The translations under genes were made by a program, and so were the position numbers. 64,000 nt of DNA from Golubevia sp. BC0850 (Eukaryota; Basidiomycota; Exobasidiomycetes; Golubeviales; Golubeviaceae), in contig JAAVVG010000008.1 in the NCBI GenBank assembly GCA_012976225.1, forward strand, positions 806,001-870,000. Direction: 5' to 3'. Of the stretch, positions 22,407 through 32,452 are shown one piece after another; position 1 is the stretch's first letter, and each line of letters starts with the position of its first letter. The notes below the pieces were generated by a model. It had not been told where the DNA came from. It was given only the letters and a program-made list of their open reading frames with translations, and ran no database searches.

Positions 22407-23437
22407 TCAAGCCCCAAGTTTCTCATCCAAAATTTCCTTCGTCAGTTCTCCATCTCTGATGTCCAAGACCTTAGCCACGTCAGATTGAATGCTGAAATTT
22501 GAAAGAGCTGAAGCGTAGAGAGTTGAGAGTTCCATTGAAGAGGTTTGAGGAGCCCAACTGCGGATTCGGTAGAGTTAAAAAATATGATGAAACGAGAAGG
22601 TAAAAGAGATGGAATGAAAAAAAGAGGGGGAGGATGAGTGAGAGAAGCAAGAGAGAGTGGAGAACGGCGGGATTGTTGAAGGTAAGACGCGAGGTAGGAT
22701 GATTGACTTACTAGATGATGATGAGAGGCTATCCAGTTTGAATAGAAAAGTAAGTGAGCAGAAGAAAGAGGATAGTTGATTGTTAGGAGAGGGTGGAAGG
22801 CTTCTTAACCTCGTTCGAGAAGGGAGGGAACGAAGAGAGAGTGGAGTTCTATTCAGTAGAATGCAGAGGATAAAGATACTGACGAAACTTGTCCTTCCAT
22901 CTTTGTGATTCAATTGATAGCTCATGACGATGAACCTTGGGGAGTTCTCCGGCAGTTCTGGATGATGTCAAAATGAAAGGACAGAAGCTGTCAGGGAACG
23001 GGATCGTTTATTATGAAGTCCTCTCGAAGCCTAAATCTAGAGAATTTTAAGAATTTCACGTGGCACTTGTCACTTCCGATGAACTCTCGTTGAACCAGAT
23101 TGGTAGGAACGTCTTGAGGGCAGAAAGTGTTGATCTCCTTCGCTCTTGGAAAACTCTCCAAAGTCTCACCTTCAACCAAATCTTCTGGAGTGATGCTGTC
23201 GAAAGATTCTTCTTCAAGCTGTTTAGTATGTGGATAGTCATGCAAGCATCAATTTTCAATGAGAAGAGAAGAAGAGAGGGCCCACTCAAGGGGAAGAGAG
23301 TATAGAGACGAACTGACCATTAAAAGTTTTGCCTTATCGATTTTGACGACCAGAGCTGCACTTGAAGCTTGATTTTTTCCCAACCTGAACTGTTTCAGAG
23401 ATGCTAAAAGATTTGGATCAATATCAACTGTAGACAT
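22407..23437 (-). CDS. Glia maturation factor (ADF-homology) protein, 136 aa, with a 17-nt microexon
   Basis: Minus-strand exons are 23437..23318, 23218..23170, 22957..22884, 22728..22712 and 22557..22407 (137 codons). The sequence follows GMF/Aim7 closely. It runs LLASLKQFRLGKNQASSAAL and VVKIDKAKLLM, then SFDSITPEDLVEELPENSPR, IVMSYQLNHKDGRTSF, PLIIIY, WAPQTSSMELSTLYASALS and VLDIRDGELTKEILDEKLGA. In the family the protein binds the Arp2/3 complex and debranches actin filaments at cortical patches. The 17-nt exon (PLIIIY) supplies exactly the conserved beta-strand and the two nucleotides needed to keep frame; without it the last exon is out of phase. The whole family length (about 140 aa) is matched. 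It is transcribed divergently from the oxidoreductase gene, 107 bp away. Confidence 0.92.
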
Positions 23438-23544
23438 CTTTCAAGACTAATGGTTTGGAGAAGGAGAGATGATGTCACTTAAAGTGTGTGGAGCAAGTTG
23501 TCGCGATTCCTCTTGAACTTCTCTACCCTCCTTCTAATTCAGTT
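23438..23544. promoter_or_regulatory. 107-bp bidirectional promoter between GMF and oxidoreductase genes
   Basis: The two start codons lie only 107 bp apart head to head, so 5' UTRs and promoter elements of both genes must share this segment. No clear TATA box is seen. Confidence 0.55.
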
Positions 23545-26011
23545 ATGTTGAGATCTACTCAAACTTTAGGTCGCATTGCCACTACTGGCTTCAAGTCACA
23601 AGCTCTTTCTTCTTCACTTAGAGCTGCTACCACTTCCACCAGAGCTTTCTCTTCCAAACCTACTTCTACCTCTACCTCAATTCCTGCCACTCGCCAGAAC
23701 TATTCCACCAGTGCTCCAGGTCCAGAATTTGATCCAAATGCACCAACTGCTATGGACAAACAACTTCCACCAGCTCCAGGTGACGATTTCAACGTGGTTA
23801 TCGTAGGAGCGTGAGTATCCAGTTTCAACCCTTTTGATGGGGGTAGGACGAGATACCTTCTCATTCCTCAAGCTCTACCGACCTCTCACTTTCCTTCTCT
23901 TAATCCTTTCTCATTCTTTTTGATTATATTCATTACAATTCTCAGTGGAAACATCAACGTGAGTTCTACTGACCTCTCTCACTTCAAGCTCCAGCCCCAC
24001 CATAACTGACCAGCACCTCTTCTTCTCATCACCCTCTCCCAATCGCACCTTATGTAGTTCGGTGAGTAGAATTAATTCTTTGAGAAGCTTAGGAATGCAC
24101 TCGTGGGACTTGAAAGGGAAATTTTGATGGAAAGATTGCAGAATCTGCTGGCAGGAAAGAGTTCTGGAAGTCCGAAACTCGAGCCTCTCCCTCTGGGTGG
24201 AGGGAGCACTTCAACCTTCCTTTTGAAGCAAGGTCTCATTCCCAACTTTCCTTTATCTCAATTCTCTCCGATAGGATCTGATGAAGGTCCTTGGAATCAT
24301 TCTTTCCGTCTCGAACAGTGAGTTTGGGAGCTTTGAATCCTTATCTATTCTATCTCTTTCACTTCTCCTTCTCCCTCTCCGCCCTCTTCTCGAATGAACT
24401 GCAACTGACCATGTATTCTCTTGGCTATTGTTGTTTGCTCCTTTCTGCTTTTGACCTCTCCCAGCAAGCTCGGTCCTCGTCTAAAAGTGGTAGCTCTAAT
24501 CGATCCATCAGCAGCTCGTGCCGATGCAGCTTTGACTGTCAAGCGTAACTCTTTCGTATTAAGCGCTTATAAAGACACCGTTGTCTATCCAACCTTTGAG
24601 GATTTCGTCAAGAAGATGAAGCCAGAACAATATCCAAGGTCAGTGTCTAATTTCCCACCTCACCCTCTCTCTCTCTCTCTTTTCTTTCCTAAAAGCATGC
24701 AATCCTGATTTCTCACTCCTTTTCTTTCTCTTCTTCGTGATTCATCTTTTCAACCATCAACAGAGCCATTTGGGTAGGATCTCCACCAGCTTTCAGAGGT
24801 CGTGAAGAAGCTGGAAGAGATTTGGAACAGGCTTTAATCAAATCTTTCCCTGACACTGCTCTTTTCATTGAAAAACCAGTCTCTACTGGTCCGGTTGATC
24901 AGGCTATGCAGGTTGCTAATGATTTGAAGAAATCTGGTAACTTGGTCAGTGTGGGATACATGTTGAGATATTTGAAGGTCGTTCAGAAGATGAAGTGAGT
25001 AGTTCAAATAGCATCTTCCTTTTATTTCTTCCTTTGGGGTTTTGAAACATTTTGAGAGAAAGGGTCCTCCTTAACAAAGAAGCCACTTTGTCTGATTTTG
25101 AATCTCCCCTTTTCCAGACAAATTCTGGAAGAAAACAACCTCAAAGTCATGGCCACCAACGCTCGTTACATTATGGCTTACGAACATACTGCCAAACCAG
25201 ATTGGTGGGACAAGAATCAATCTTGTGGTCCAATCGTTGAGCAAGCCACTCATTTCTGTGATCTTTCAAGATACTTTGGAGGAGAAGTTGATCTCTCAAC
25301 CGTTATGGCTCATAGTTTGGAACATTTCGAACCAGCTGGTAAATTGAGTAAAATGCCAATTGATGAAGACAAAATTCCTGAAGATCAGAGAATTCCAAGA
25401 ATCACTTGTGCTACTTGGAAGTATGAAAGTGGTGCTGTTGGGTCTTTGACTCATGCTGTTTCTCTTCAAGGTGAGTTTTGAGAAGGAGGATTTGGTGCAA
25501 GTCGGGAGTATCGTTGGCTTATATCGCCTGTAAGGCTGAGAACAGTGATTCGTATCTCGATCTAACACCACTCTCTCCTTTTCAAACCAATAGGATTCAA
25601 CTACTCTACTGAGTTGGATGTCTACGCCGATGGATACTCTCTACGTCTAGTCGACCCTTACAACGCTCCAGTCCTCTACTTCCGTAGACCAGGAGATGAC
25701 CACGAAGGTGAGTAGCTGGAAGATTCCTACCTAGAATCCAAAAGACCTTTTGCTTTGAAAGTCGATTCCATTCCCTCTCGTCTGACCTCCACTCTATCTC
25801 CCGACTCGTTCTCTTCTCCTATCATCAAACAGAGGTCGTACGATACCAAAACGATGATCCATTCTTCTCAGAAGTAGCCAACATGATCGACAACATCGAA
25901 AAGGGACCTGGTTCAGCTCCAATTCTTTCAACTTACGAAGATGCCGTCAAGACTTATGCCCTCACTTGGACTATTCGTGAAGCTTCTGAGAGAAGTCAGA
26001 AGAAGAAGTAA
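23545..26011 (+). CDS. Gfo/Idh/MocA-family NAD(P)-dependent oxidoreductase, 458 aa, with 13-nt and 4-nt microexons
   Basis: Exons are 23545..23810, 23946..23958, 24058..24061, 24275..24317, 24465..24638, 24764..24994, 25118..25470, 25594..25707 and 25833..26011 (459 codons). The N-terminus (MLRSTQTLGRIATTGF, Ser/Thr/Arg-rich with no acidic residue for about 55 residues) looks like a mitochondrial presequence. The Rossmann core starts NVVIVGAGNIN, then FG, then SDEGPWNHSF, with the glycine motif split over three tiny exons. Next come the beta-2 segment LKVVALIDPS, the catalytic-lysine motif LFIEKPVSTGP and the C-terminal Gfo/Idh domain (VSVGYMLRY, CDLSRYFGGEV). The EKP lysine is the usual catalytic residue of the family. 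The substrate (a sugar or polyol derivative) cannot be told. Every junction has GT and AG ends, and the total frame confirms the microexons. Confidence 0.88.
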
Positions 26012-26504
26012 TCAGTGATCTTGTGGTCTGATACTGCTGAAGGAACCCACTCTCATCTAGAATTCCGATTCTTTTGTCTCGCTATCTCGCTCTAACAAAA
26101 GAAGGTGGTCAATGTATAGATAAACAGTAAACAAAACCCTCTTGTTGTTCCGTCTCACACCTTTCGCGACATTCTTGTTCTCGATGATAGTTGATGGCAA
26201 TGAGGAGCAAAAGTTCTCCGTTCCGGTTGTTGGCGAAGAAGGACGTGGCAGCGAATAACAAAGGAGCCGATTGGAATGGATGGAATAGAAAGCAGAGAAG
26301 AGAATGCGAGACATGAGAAGGTCGAGTTTGAAAGGAACGCGTCGAGCTAAAGAGTACAGACTGAATGACTGTGAAGTGGGACGAACTTAGAAACAGAGAT
26401 GTAGAGAGAGAAGAGAAACGTTTACAGTTGGTTACCGATCAAGATCATAGTAACACAAATGCCAAAATAAAGGGTGGAAGAAGAAGAGACTCACCTTTAC
26501 ATCA
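26012..26504. other. Intergenic, 3' region of oxidoreductase
   Basis: About 490 bp to the tail of family copy B. No supported gene. The minus-strand copy B sequence continues leftward only as a GTGAG donor-like site about 11 bp past its tail stop. Confidence 0.5.
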
Positions 26505-27953
26505 TCAAACGCAATTGCCGATGTGAAGGTCTTCAACAATTCATTTCAGCCAAAAGATTGTGGCCTTATCTGCTTTCACAGGAATCTCAGACTTCAGGTA
26601 TCTTATCACCGAACTGGGATGAGAAGATCTGAAAGCTGGTTCCCCCTCTGAAGCGGTAGCGTCCAGAAGGTCGAGGAGTCCGTTAGCGATTGCAGCCACG
26701 TCTCCAGATGAGCAACCTGTGCTTGCAGCTTTCCTTGCTCCGACCAGTGCCGCTAGATCTGAGTCTTCGATGACTACAGATGCGTTGAGACCAAGTCGCG
26801 GTTCTACTCTGAGAAACTTCAGCCCTGGAAGTGGAATTCTCTCTCGAAAGCCGGCGCTGGTGCTCCTCCCGGGAGAGCGGCGTGAGAAGCTGTAGTAGAT
26901 GTTTGTAGAAGACGGAAGGAGTTGATGGCGGAAATGGCGGAAGAGCGACTACCAAGCACCATAGCTTCGGCAAGTCCTTGATCGAGTCGATAAGAGCGGA
27001 GGCAGCTGCTTTGGCAGAGGCGTGATCCGTGATCCGTGATTTGAAGGTCGTAGAGAAAGAGCTGCTCGAGAGAAGATGTAATGCTGAAGAAAGAAAGATC
27101 TTGGGGATTGACGCGAGCAACTTGAAGATTTCTCATTCTTGGCGTGTTGAGGTTCTTGAAAAAGAGACTCGAGTCTCCAGTTTGAGTCGATTTTGGAGGC
27201 GGATTGAGGAAGAGATAGTTGAGGTTGGGCAGATTCATTGGTTCAATGATGTTGACCAGAGTCGCCTCTTCCGTACGTAATGATACCTTCTGAAATCTTG
27301 AATTTGAAGATAGAAGCTTCAGGGCCCAGGCGGAGGTGAGCTGGGTGCTGCTGATGTTGACCTCTCTTGCTCCTCGATGCCGATCCAATAAAGCATCGTC
27401 GCATGACAAGTTCTCATCCCCTGATGTCCATTCCAGAGTAACCAGTGAATCTTTCTAGTCAGAAGGAACTTCAAGAGTCGTTTTGCCTCTGTTGGTGGGG
27501 GGGGGGGATTTTCTTTCCCTTTCTCGTGGAACTAAGCACGACCAACTCGTTGCTTTCACCGGCCACCCCATGTATCAGCTTGCAGAGATCTCCTTGATGA
27601 CCTACTGCGAGAACCTGGAGACTTTTGAATGATTTCTTGTGAGATTTCCCAGTCGTTTTTGTAGAGGAGCGTCCAGCTTGTCATCAGATTCCAGTTCCAT
27701 TCTTCGAATCGAGTCCTTGCTCCGTGCGATGAAAGCAAACCCAGGCAGAACGAACACTCAATCAAGTAATCTCCTCGATCCAATCTCGTTTGCTTGCCTT
27801 GGTACACATCTCTTCCGTAGTCTTGTAATCCAATCTGTCCAAAGCATGTTGAGCTTCCTGTAGTTTGAGGGCATGTTGCTGTTCTGAAGTGATGCTGCGT
27901 TTGGCAACTGGTGCTTCGGATTGAGATGAGTACTCGTTGGCTCTCTTGTTCAT
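26505..27953 (-). pseudogene. TPR/F-box/LRR family, copy B, F-box deleted
   Basis: The minus-strand leader exon starts at ATG 27953 (MNKRANEYSSQSEAPVAKR) and ends at DYKTTEEMCTK before a GC donor (GCAAGC). The sequence then jumps straight to the start of the LRR part (27730 onward, RIEEWNWNLM in a shifted frame). The rest of intron 1, exon 2 and the entire F-box are missing. The LRR part is recognisable (CDDALLDRHRGAREVNISST, MNLPNLNYLFLNPPPK) but broken by a G-tract (C on the coding strand), a stop near 27457 and frame changes around 27020-26700. The tail (SEIPVKADKATIFW) reaches TGA at 26505-26507. It is closest to copy E, with long stretches nearly identical at nucleotide level. It cannot make an F-box protein, and any product would be a leader or a truncated LRR. 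Confidence 0.82.
27497..27507. repeat. Poly-G tract, 11 G, inside copy B
   Basis: A run of 11 G on the plus strand. On the coding strand it is a C-run where copy E has only CCCCCC, so it is an expanded homopolymer within the decayed LRR region. Confidence 0.8.
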
Positions 27954-29272
27954 CTTGATGATTGAAAGATATCCGTTGAATCTGAGACTGCAGAGCTGAT
28001 GTAATCTGTCTGAGAGGATGTAGGGATGGGTAGAGAAGGAAGTCGGAGAGTCAGAAGGAAGAAAGCTGAAGAATCAGAATGTTGAAGAATTAGGAATTGA
28101 ATGAATAGATTAAGTTTGATCGCGATACCCACTCTCCAACAGAGATGTTCGTTCTTCAAGCCTCAAATTTGAAGCCTAGAAATGGCCTGGTTTCAGGAAA
28201 TCACTTTTGGATGAGAGTGAGGGAGGTAAGCCTATAAGATGAACTTCCAACTCTCTCTCCTAACCCCTTCCTTCCCCTCAATTTCACCAGTTAGAGCAAA
28301 ATCCAATACATACTAGCTTCCGCCTTTCAACGATACCAATCACGAAGAAAGAGTGGTCTGACAGCCACTATTCAGCTAATCAGCAGCTGGAAGAAACGGA
28401 GAAGACATGTCGAACTTGAACCACGTCGCTCTTGGAGGATTCAATCGCGCAAAATGCCGAGAATGAGAGTCGAATTTCTCAAACAAGGTTTCGATCTATT
28501 GGGAGGCAGACGTAAAGGATACAGAGGACGGAGAGAGGCAGAGGAGGAGACAATAAAGGTGAACCATGAGCAGCAGCTGGTAAGTCGCGAGAGAGCGTGA
28601 GGAGGTTAGCTCCTTAATTGATAGAGATGGAATGGGAATCAATCCAGTAGATTACCAGGATTCTGGAAAAGCAGGACTAGTTCAAATGTTGAGAGGAGGA
28701 AGGAAAGTGATGGTTGATAAGAGTTAGACCAACAGCACCTCTTCTCAATCTTCTGCCTATGTGTCGCTTCAGATAGACTTGTATCTAGCAAATTGAATCC
28801 TCTTGTCTGGAACAAAGAGCTGGCAAGGCGTTGGCATTATTTGCGCTCGAGATGTTCTGCCATGCCCTATCTCTCTCCAACAAGCGGCATGAGGATCAGC
28901 AGTCTCACTTTCACATTCCAACGCCAGTCTAATCGGTTTGATTGTGCTATTGATACCCGAAGAGATTAGTGATTACGTAGAATTGTTTGTTTTGATTGGG
29001 GTATTCAGATTCACGCTGTCGCGTCAAAAGCACGGCACACGGCAGGAGAAATGAGACTGACTTCCAATCTCGGATTGGAATGAGTCGATTTTCTCATATC
29101 TCATATAAAGGGTTTGTTGACAACGAAAGAACAAGTTTCCTCATCTTCTCGTCTACTCACTCGACTTGTCTTCTCCTCCCTCGACTTCTCTTCTCTCTTT
29201 CCGGCACACGCTCTCTCTTTGGATATCCCTCCCTTCCCCTCCCCTCCCCTCCTTAATTCGCGACTTCAAAGC
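27954..29272. other. Intergenic, upstream of copy B and of the secreted hydrolase
   Basis: About 1.3 kb. The only coding-like item is a short plus-strand frame from ATG 28454 (MPRMRVEFLKQGFDLLGGRR) that runs into a GTAAGT donor near 28580, with no downstream exon I can assign. Pyrimidine-rich sequence at 29150-29260 is the likely promoter/5' UTR of the secreted hydrolase. Confidence 0.4.
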
Positions 29273-30723
29273 ATGAAGAACCTTCTTTTGATCTCAATCG
29301 TCTCTTCTATAGTTTGCTCCACTTCAAGTTCATCAACGCCGATTTCAATTCCAGCTCAAGCAATTTCGAAACGAAGAGACTTCCCACCTTCACCTCCAGG
29401 AGCAACTTTCGAGCAATTCAAACCCTGTGACTCTTCTTCCAGAACCATTCCAGTCTTCGTTAATTCGGCCTGGACAACTGATCCTCTTCAGCCGAGCTCT
29501 GCTACCCACGCCTTCATAGTCCAACATGGCTTGGGAAGGGACTTCAACACTTGTGAGTTCCTCGATGGGAAGCAATTCTTTCTGCCAAGTTGCTGACCCA
29601 GAGTCCCCGATTTCTTTCCTCAGCTTTCTCTGACGTCTCAGATCTAATAGGTCCAAACCGAGTCCTAGTAGCTCCTAACTTCTACAAGAAATCCGACAGT
29701 TCTTTAGAATCGACGAATTGGTATCAACCTTCTATCAATTTAGGATGGAAAGAATCAAATTCTTGGGTCGGAGGTTACGATTCAGTGGATGCTGAATGTT
29801 CAACTTATGATGTCTATGATTCATTGACTTCGAATTATCTTCGAAAGGATCTTTATCCAAATCTGGAGAAACTTTACTATTTAGGACATTCAGATGGAGG
29901 TGCTTTCATTTCTCGCTATTCTTTGATATCTGAAGAAACGACAGAATTGGAGATCAGATATATTGAAGCGAATGCACCTTCTCATGCTTATTTGACGAGC
30001 AATAGGCCAAGTGATATGGATTGTTCTGGTTATGACAACTGGGAGTATGGAGTTCATGGAACGTTACCTAGATATGTTCAGGATCATTTCCGCACTTCTG
30101 AAGAGATTTTCAGGTGAGTTCTTTTCTCTGAATTCCGAAAACTCGAAACCTTTCAGTTGAAACTCTTCAAGCGATTTCCTCTGACATTCTTTTTGTGTTT
30201 CACTCTCTTTCTCAAACAGACGCTACGTCTCCAGAGATGTCGTCAGTCTCACTGGTGATCTCGATACCTACAAGAATGGACCATTTGGGGATCAGAGTTG
30301 CAAGGCCCAAAAGCAAGGAGGAGTCAATCGAAGAGATCGCAACTACGCTCAATGGGCTTACAAAAATCTTTTAGCTGGAACTAGTGAAGATGTCTCTGAT
30401 TACTATGGATACAAGGAACTCAAGACATCTCATGGAGGAGTCGAAAGCTTGGATGTTGGAACTTTTAATCATAGGAATTGTATTGGTGAGCTTGCCAGAG
30501 AGGGAGAGGTATTCTCAAAACTGGGAATGACCCCTGATCTTTGCTTCGATTTTGCTCTCCTGAACTTCTCTCGACAGTCGCTGGAGTTGGTCACTATGCT
30601 CCGGCGATGTTTGGCTCGGACTGTGGAATGGCAAGTCTGTTCTCGGATCAAATTCCAAAAGGTTCTCCTCCGGATAGACCTGACGAGAGCTACGATACCC
30701 CCATCGTCGAGATTCAGGACTGA
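29273..30723 (+). CDS. Secreted alpha/beta-hydrolase-like protein, 393 aa
   Basis: Exons are 29273..29552, 29624..30113, 30220..30485 and 30578..30723 (394 codons). A signal peptide is clear (MKNLLLISIVSSIVC) and is followed by a dibasic Kex2-type site SKRR at residues 32-35. The core shows HAFIVQHGLGRDFN (oxyanion loop), the nucleophile elbow LGHSDGGAF (Ser near residue 182) and a histidine in AGVGHYAPAMFGS. Cysteines and N-x-S/T positions suit an extracellular fold. This is an esterase-like secreted hydrolase without a named substrate. GHSDG replaces the commoner GxSxG neighbours but keeps the serine. The first upstream ATG in frame would precede the signal peptide and is not used. Confidence 0.82.
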
Positions 30724-32452
30724 TAACACTTTCCCCCAAAACTTCAATCTTCTCAAATCTTTCAATCTCTGCTTTTTGTGCACATTCTGCTTTGGATCTC
30801 ATGAACATTCGTCTTTAGTCACGTTGTTTTTCTCTAATCCTTTCATCATTCGAGAATCTGTGTTCGAGTGGAATGTCTTACATCCTTTTGAACTGAATAC
30901 TCGGTCTCCTTTGAAGATCAACCAATTTGGTGAAATCAAGCAATTGATCAAATGTACTGAGAGAGCTTCAGGAAAGTTTGAGCTCCTCTAAAGCTTTGAC
31001 TTTGAGCGACAAGCAAGGAAGATGGCGTAAAGCCCACCATCTCCTACGTATTTCGATCCCCATATAGCTTCTTGTATGAGATTCTAAATAAAATTGAATT
31101 AGGATTCTGCAAGTGCTTCAAAGCTTGGTCTGACGTCTCTCATGCTTCGCCATCAAATCCTCGTCGCCTGCGAGGCTCCCTCTGTCCTGACTGTCACCTC
31201 GTCGAGTCTTGATCTCGTCTGCTTCCTAGCAAGCACTGGGTGCCCTGCAAATATTGTGAAACTGAGAACTTGAAATGATATGAAAGAGGGGCGAAAAGAA
31301 ATATCCCTCCACTCCAAACCTCTTGCGTCTCTCCGCCCGTGTCGACCATTCCGCTTCTCAATCTCCTTTCCTCCCATTCTTCTCTTGCCTTCAGAGGCAA
31401 AATCAGATACGATCTTATCCGAGGCATCCATTCTTCTCCAGTTCACGAAAGATCAACCTCAGACCCTTCGAACTCGACTCAAGATGGGAACCAGGGGTCG
31501 CCGATCGAAGCGACAAGAATGTCTGGGAAGGATTCGCTGGAAAGCTCCCAGGGTGGCAAGAACGGAGGGAACTCAACAAGGAGAAGCCGCATCAAACAAG
31601 ATCAGGAGGTGTTCAGAGCAGTATTGAATCCCCAAGATAATGGAAAACCTCAACTTTCAAATGATCCTCCAAACGTCCAAACCTCGAATGACAAAGCACC
31701 TCCTGATCCCCCGATCTACCTTCTCACAGTCGCAGAGCTACTTCAGAAGCATGCAGAAGACTCTCAAATTCAGGCTTGGGGTCAGATCTACACCAAAGTC
31801 GAGTTCTGTGGGAGTAGTAATTTTTTAAACCGAACCGCTTTACTATACTCCCATTTTCATTTGTTCCTTACCTTCTCGATTCCAAATGTTTTTAAGTTTT
31901 GTACCAGCCTTCTTTGGAAATATAATCACTCACCACTCACCAAAATGGACTGGGAAAAGCGAAGACTTATATGATCTTCTGTAGAATAATTAAGGAGTCT
32001 GATGAAACCCAAAGTAAAGTTTTGCAGGAGAAAAAGAAAAAGATTTGAAGATTGTTCAGTGTTCAGTGCGTTCGTTCAGTGTTCAGTACGTTCCGTGTTC
32101 CCCCAACAAATTTAACTCTCTGTTTCGATTTGCTCTTTTGCTTACCCTGCCTCCCAGTCGGCAAATTCGAGAAGAGAACTTGCGAAGAGAAACGAGAAAG
32201 TTCTAAATTGATGATCGATGTAAATAAGAGCGTTCGAAAGATTGAAGAAGAAGCATCTTTGCCTTCGACACCTCGTCGCTGCCGCGTTTAGTTGATGATG
32301 AGCGATGAGCTCTGACAATGAAAAAACTTCCCTCATCCATCAGTGAAGGTTTCAAGTTCTTGACTCTTCTAACCAATCCATTCCAATCAGTGTATACTTC
32401 GTTCTTTCCTAGACTCATCGTAAAGGGAACATATTGACCACAACCTCTCAAG
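30724..32452. other. Intergenic with one uncertain open frame and a tandem duplication
   Basis: A plus-strand frame is open from about 31339 to a stop at 31972-31974, and its first ATG is 31519 (MSGKDSLESS). Its middle (IYLLTVAELLQKHAEDS) looks protein-like but its end is low quality (Phe- and Leu-rich). It may be an exon of a lost gene, and I do not call it. Immediately upstream of copy C lies a 20-bp tandem duplication (32054-32093). No homology to the upstream flanks of other family copies is seen beyond TCAAGATG at the start. Confidence 0.4.
32054..32093. repeat. 20-bp tandem duplication built from a 7-bp unit
   Basis: Two adjacent 20-bp units (32054-32073 and 32074-32093) differ at one base. 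Each starts with two copies of GTTCAGT and ends CGTTC. The four GTTCAGT copies begin at 32054, 32061, 32074 and 32081. Confidence 0.85.

Noticed and set aside
30449-30991. 180-codon plus-strand frame overlapping the end of the secreted hydrolase
   Set aside because: It reads through an intron of the hydrolase and then out of its frame; composition past 30500 is not protein-like.
31519-31974. Plus-strand frame MSGKDSLESS... as a gene
   Set aside because: First half is plausible but the second half is Phe/Leu-rich intron-like sequence and no splice pair was convincing; left as an intergenic note.
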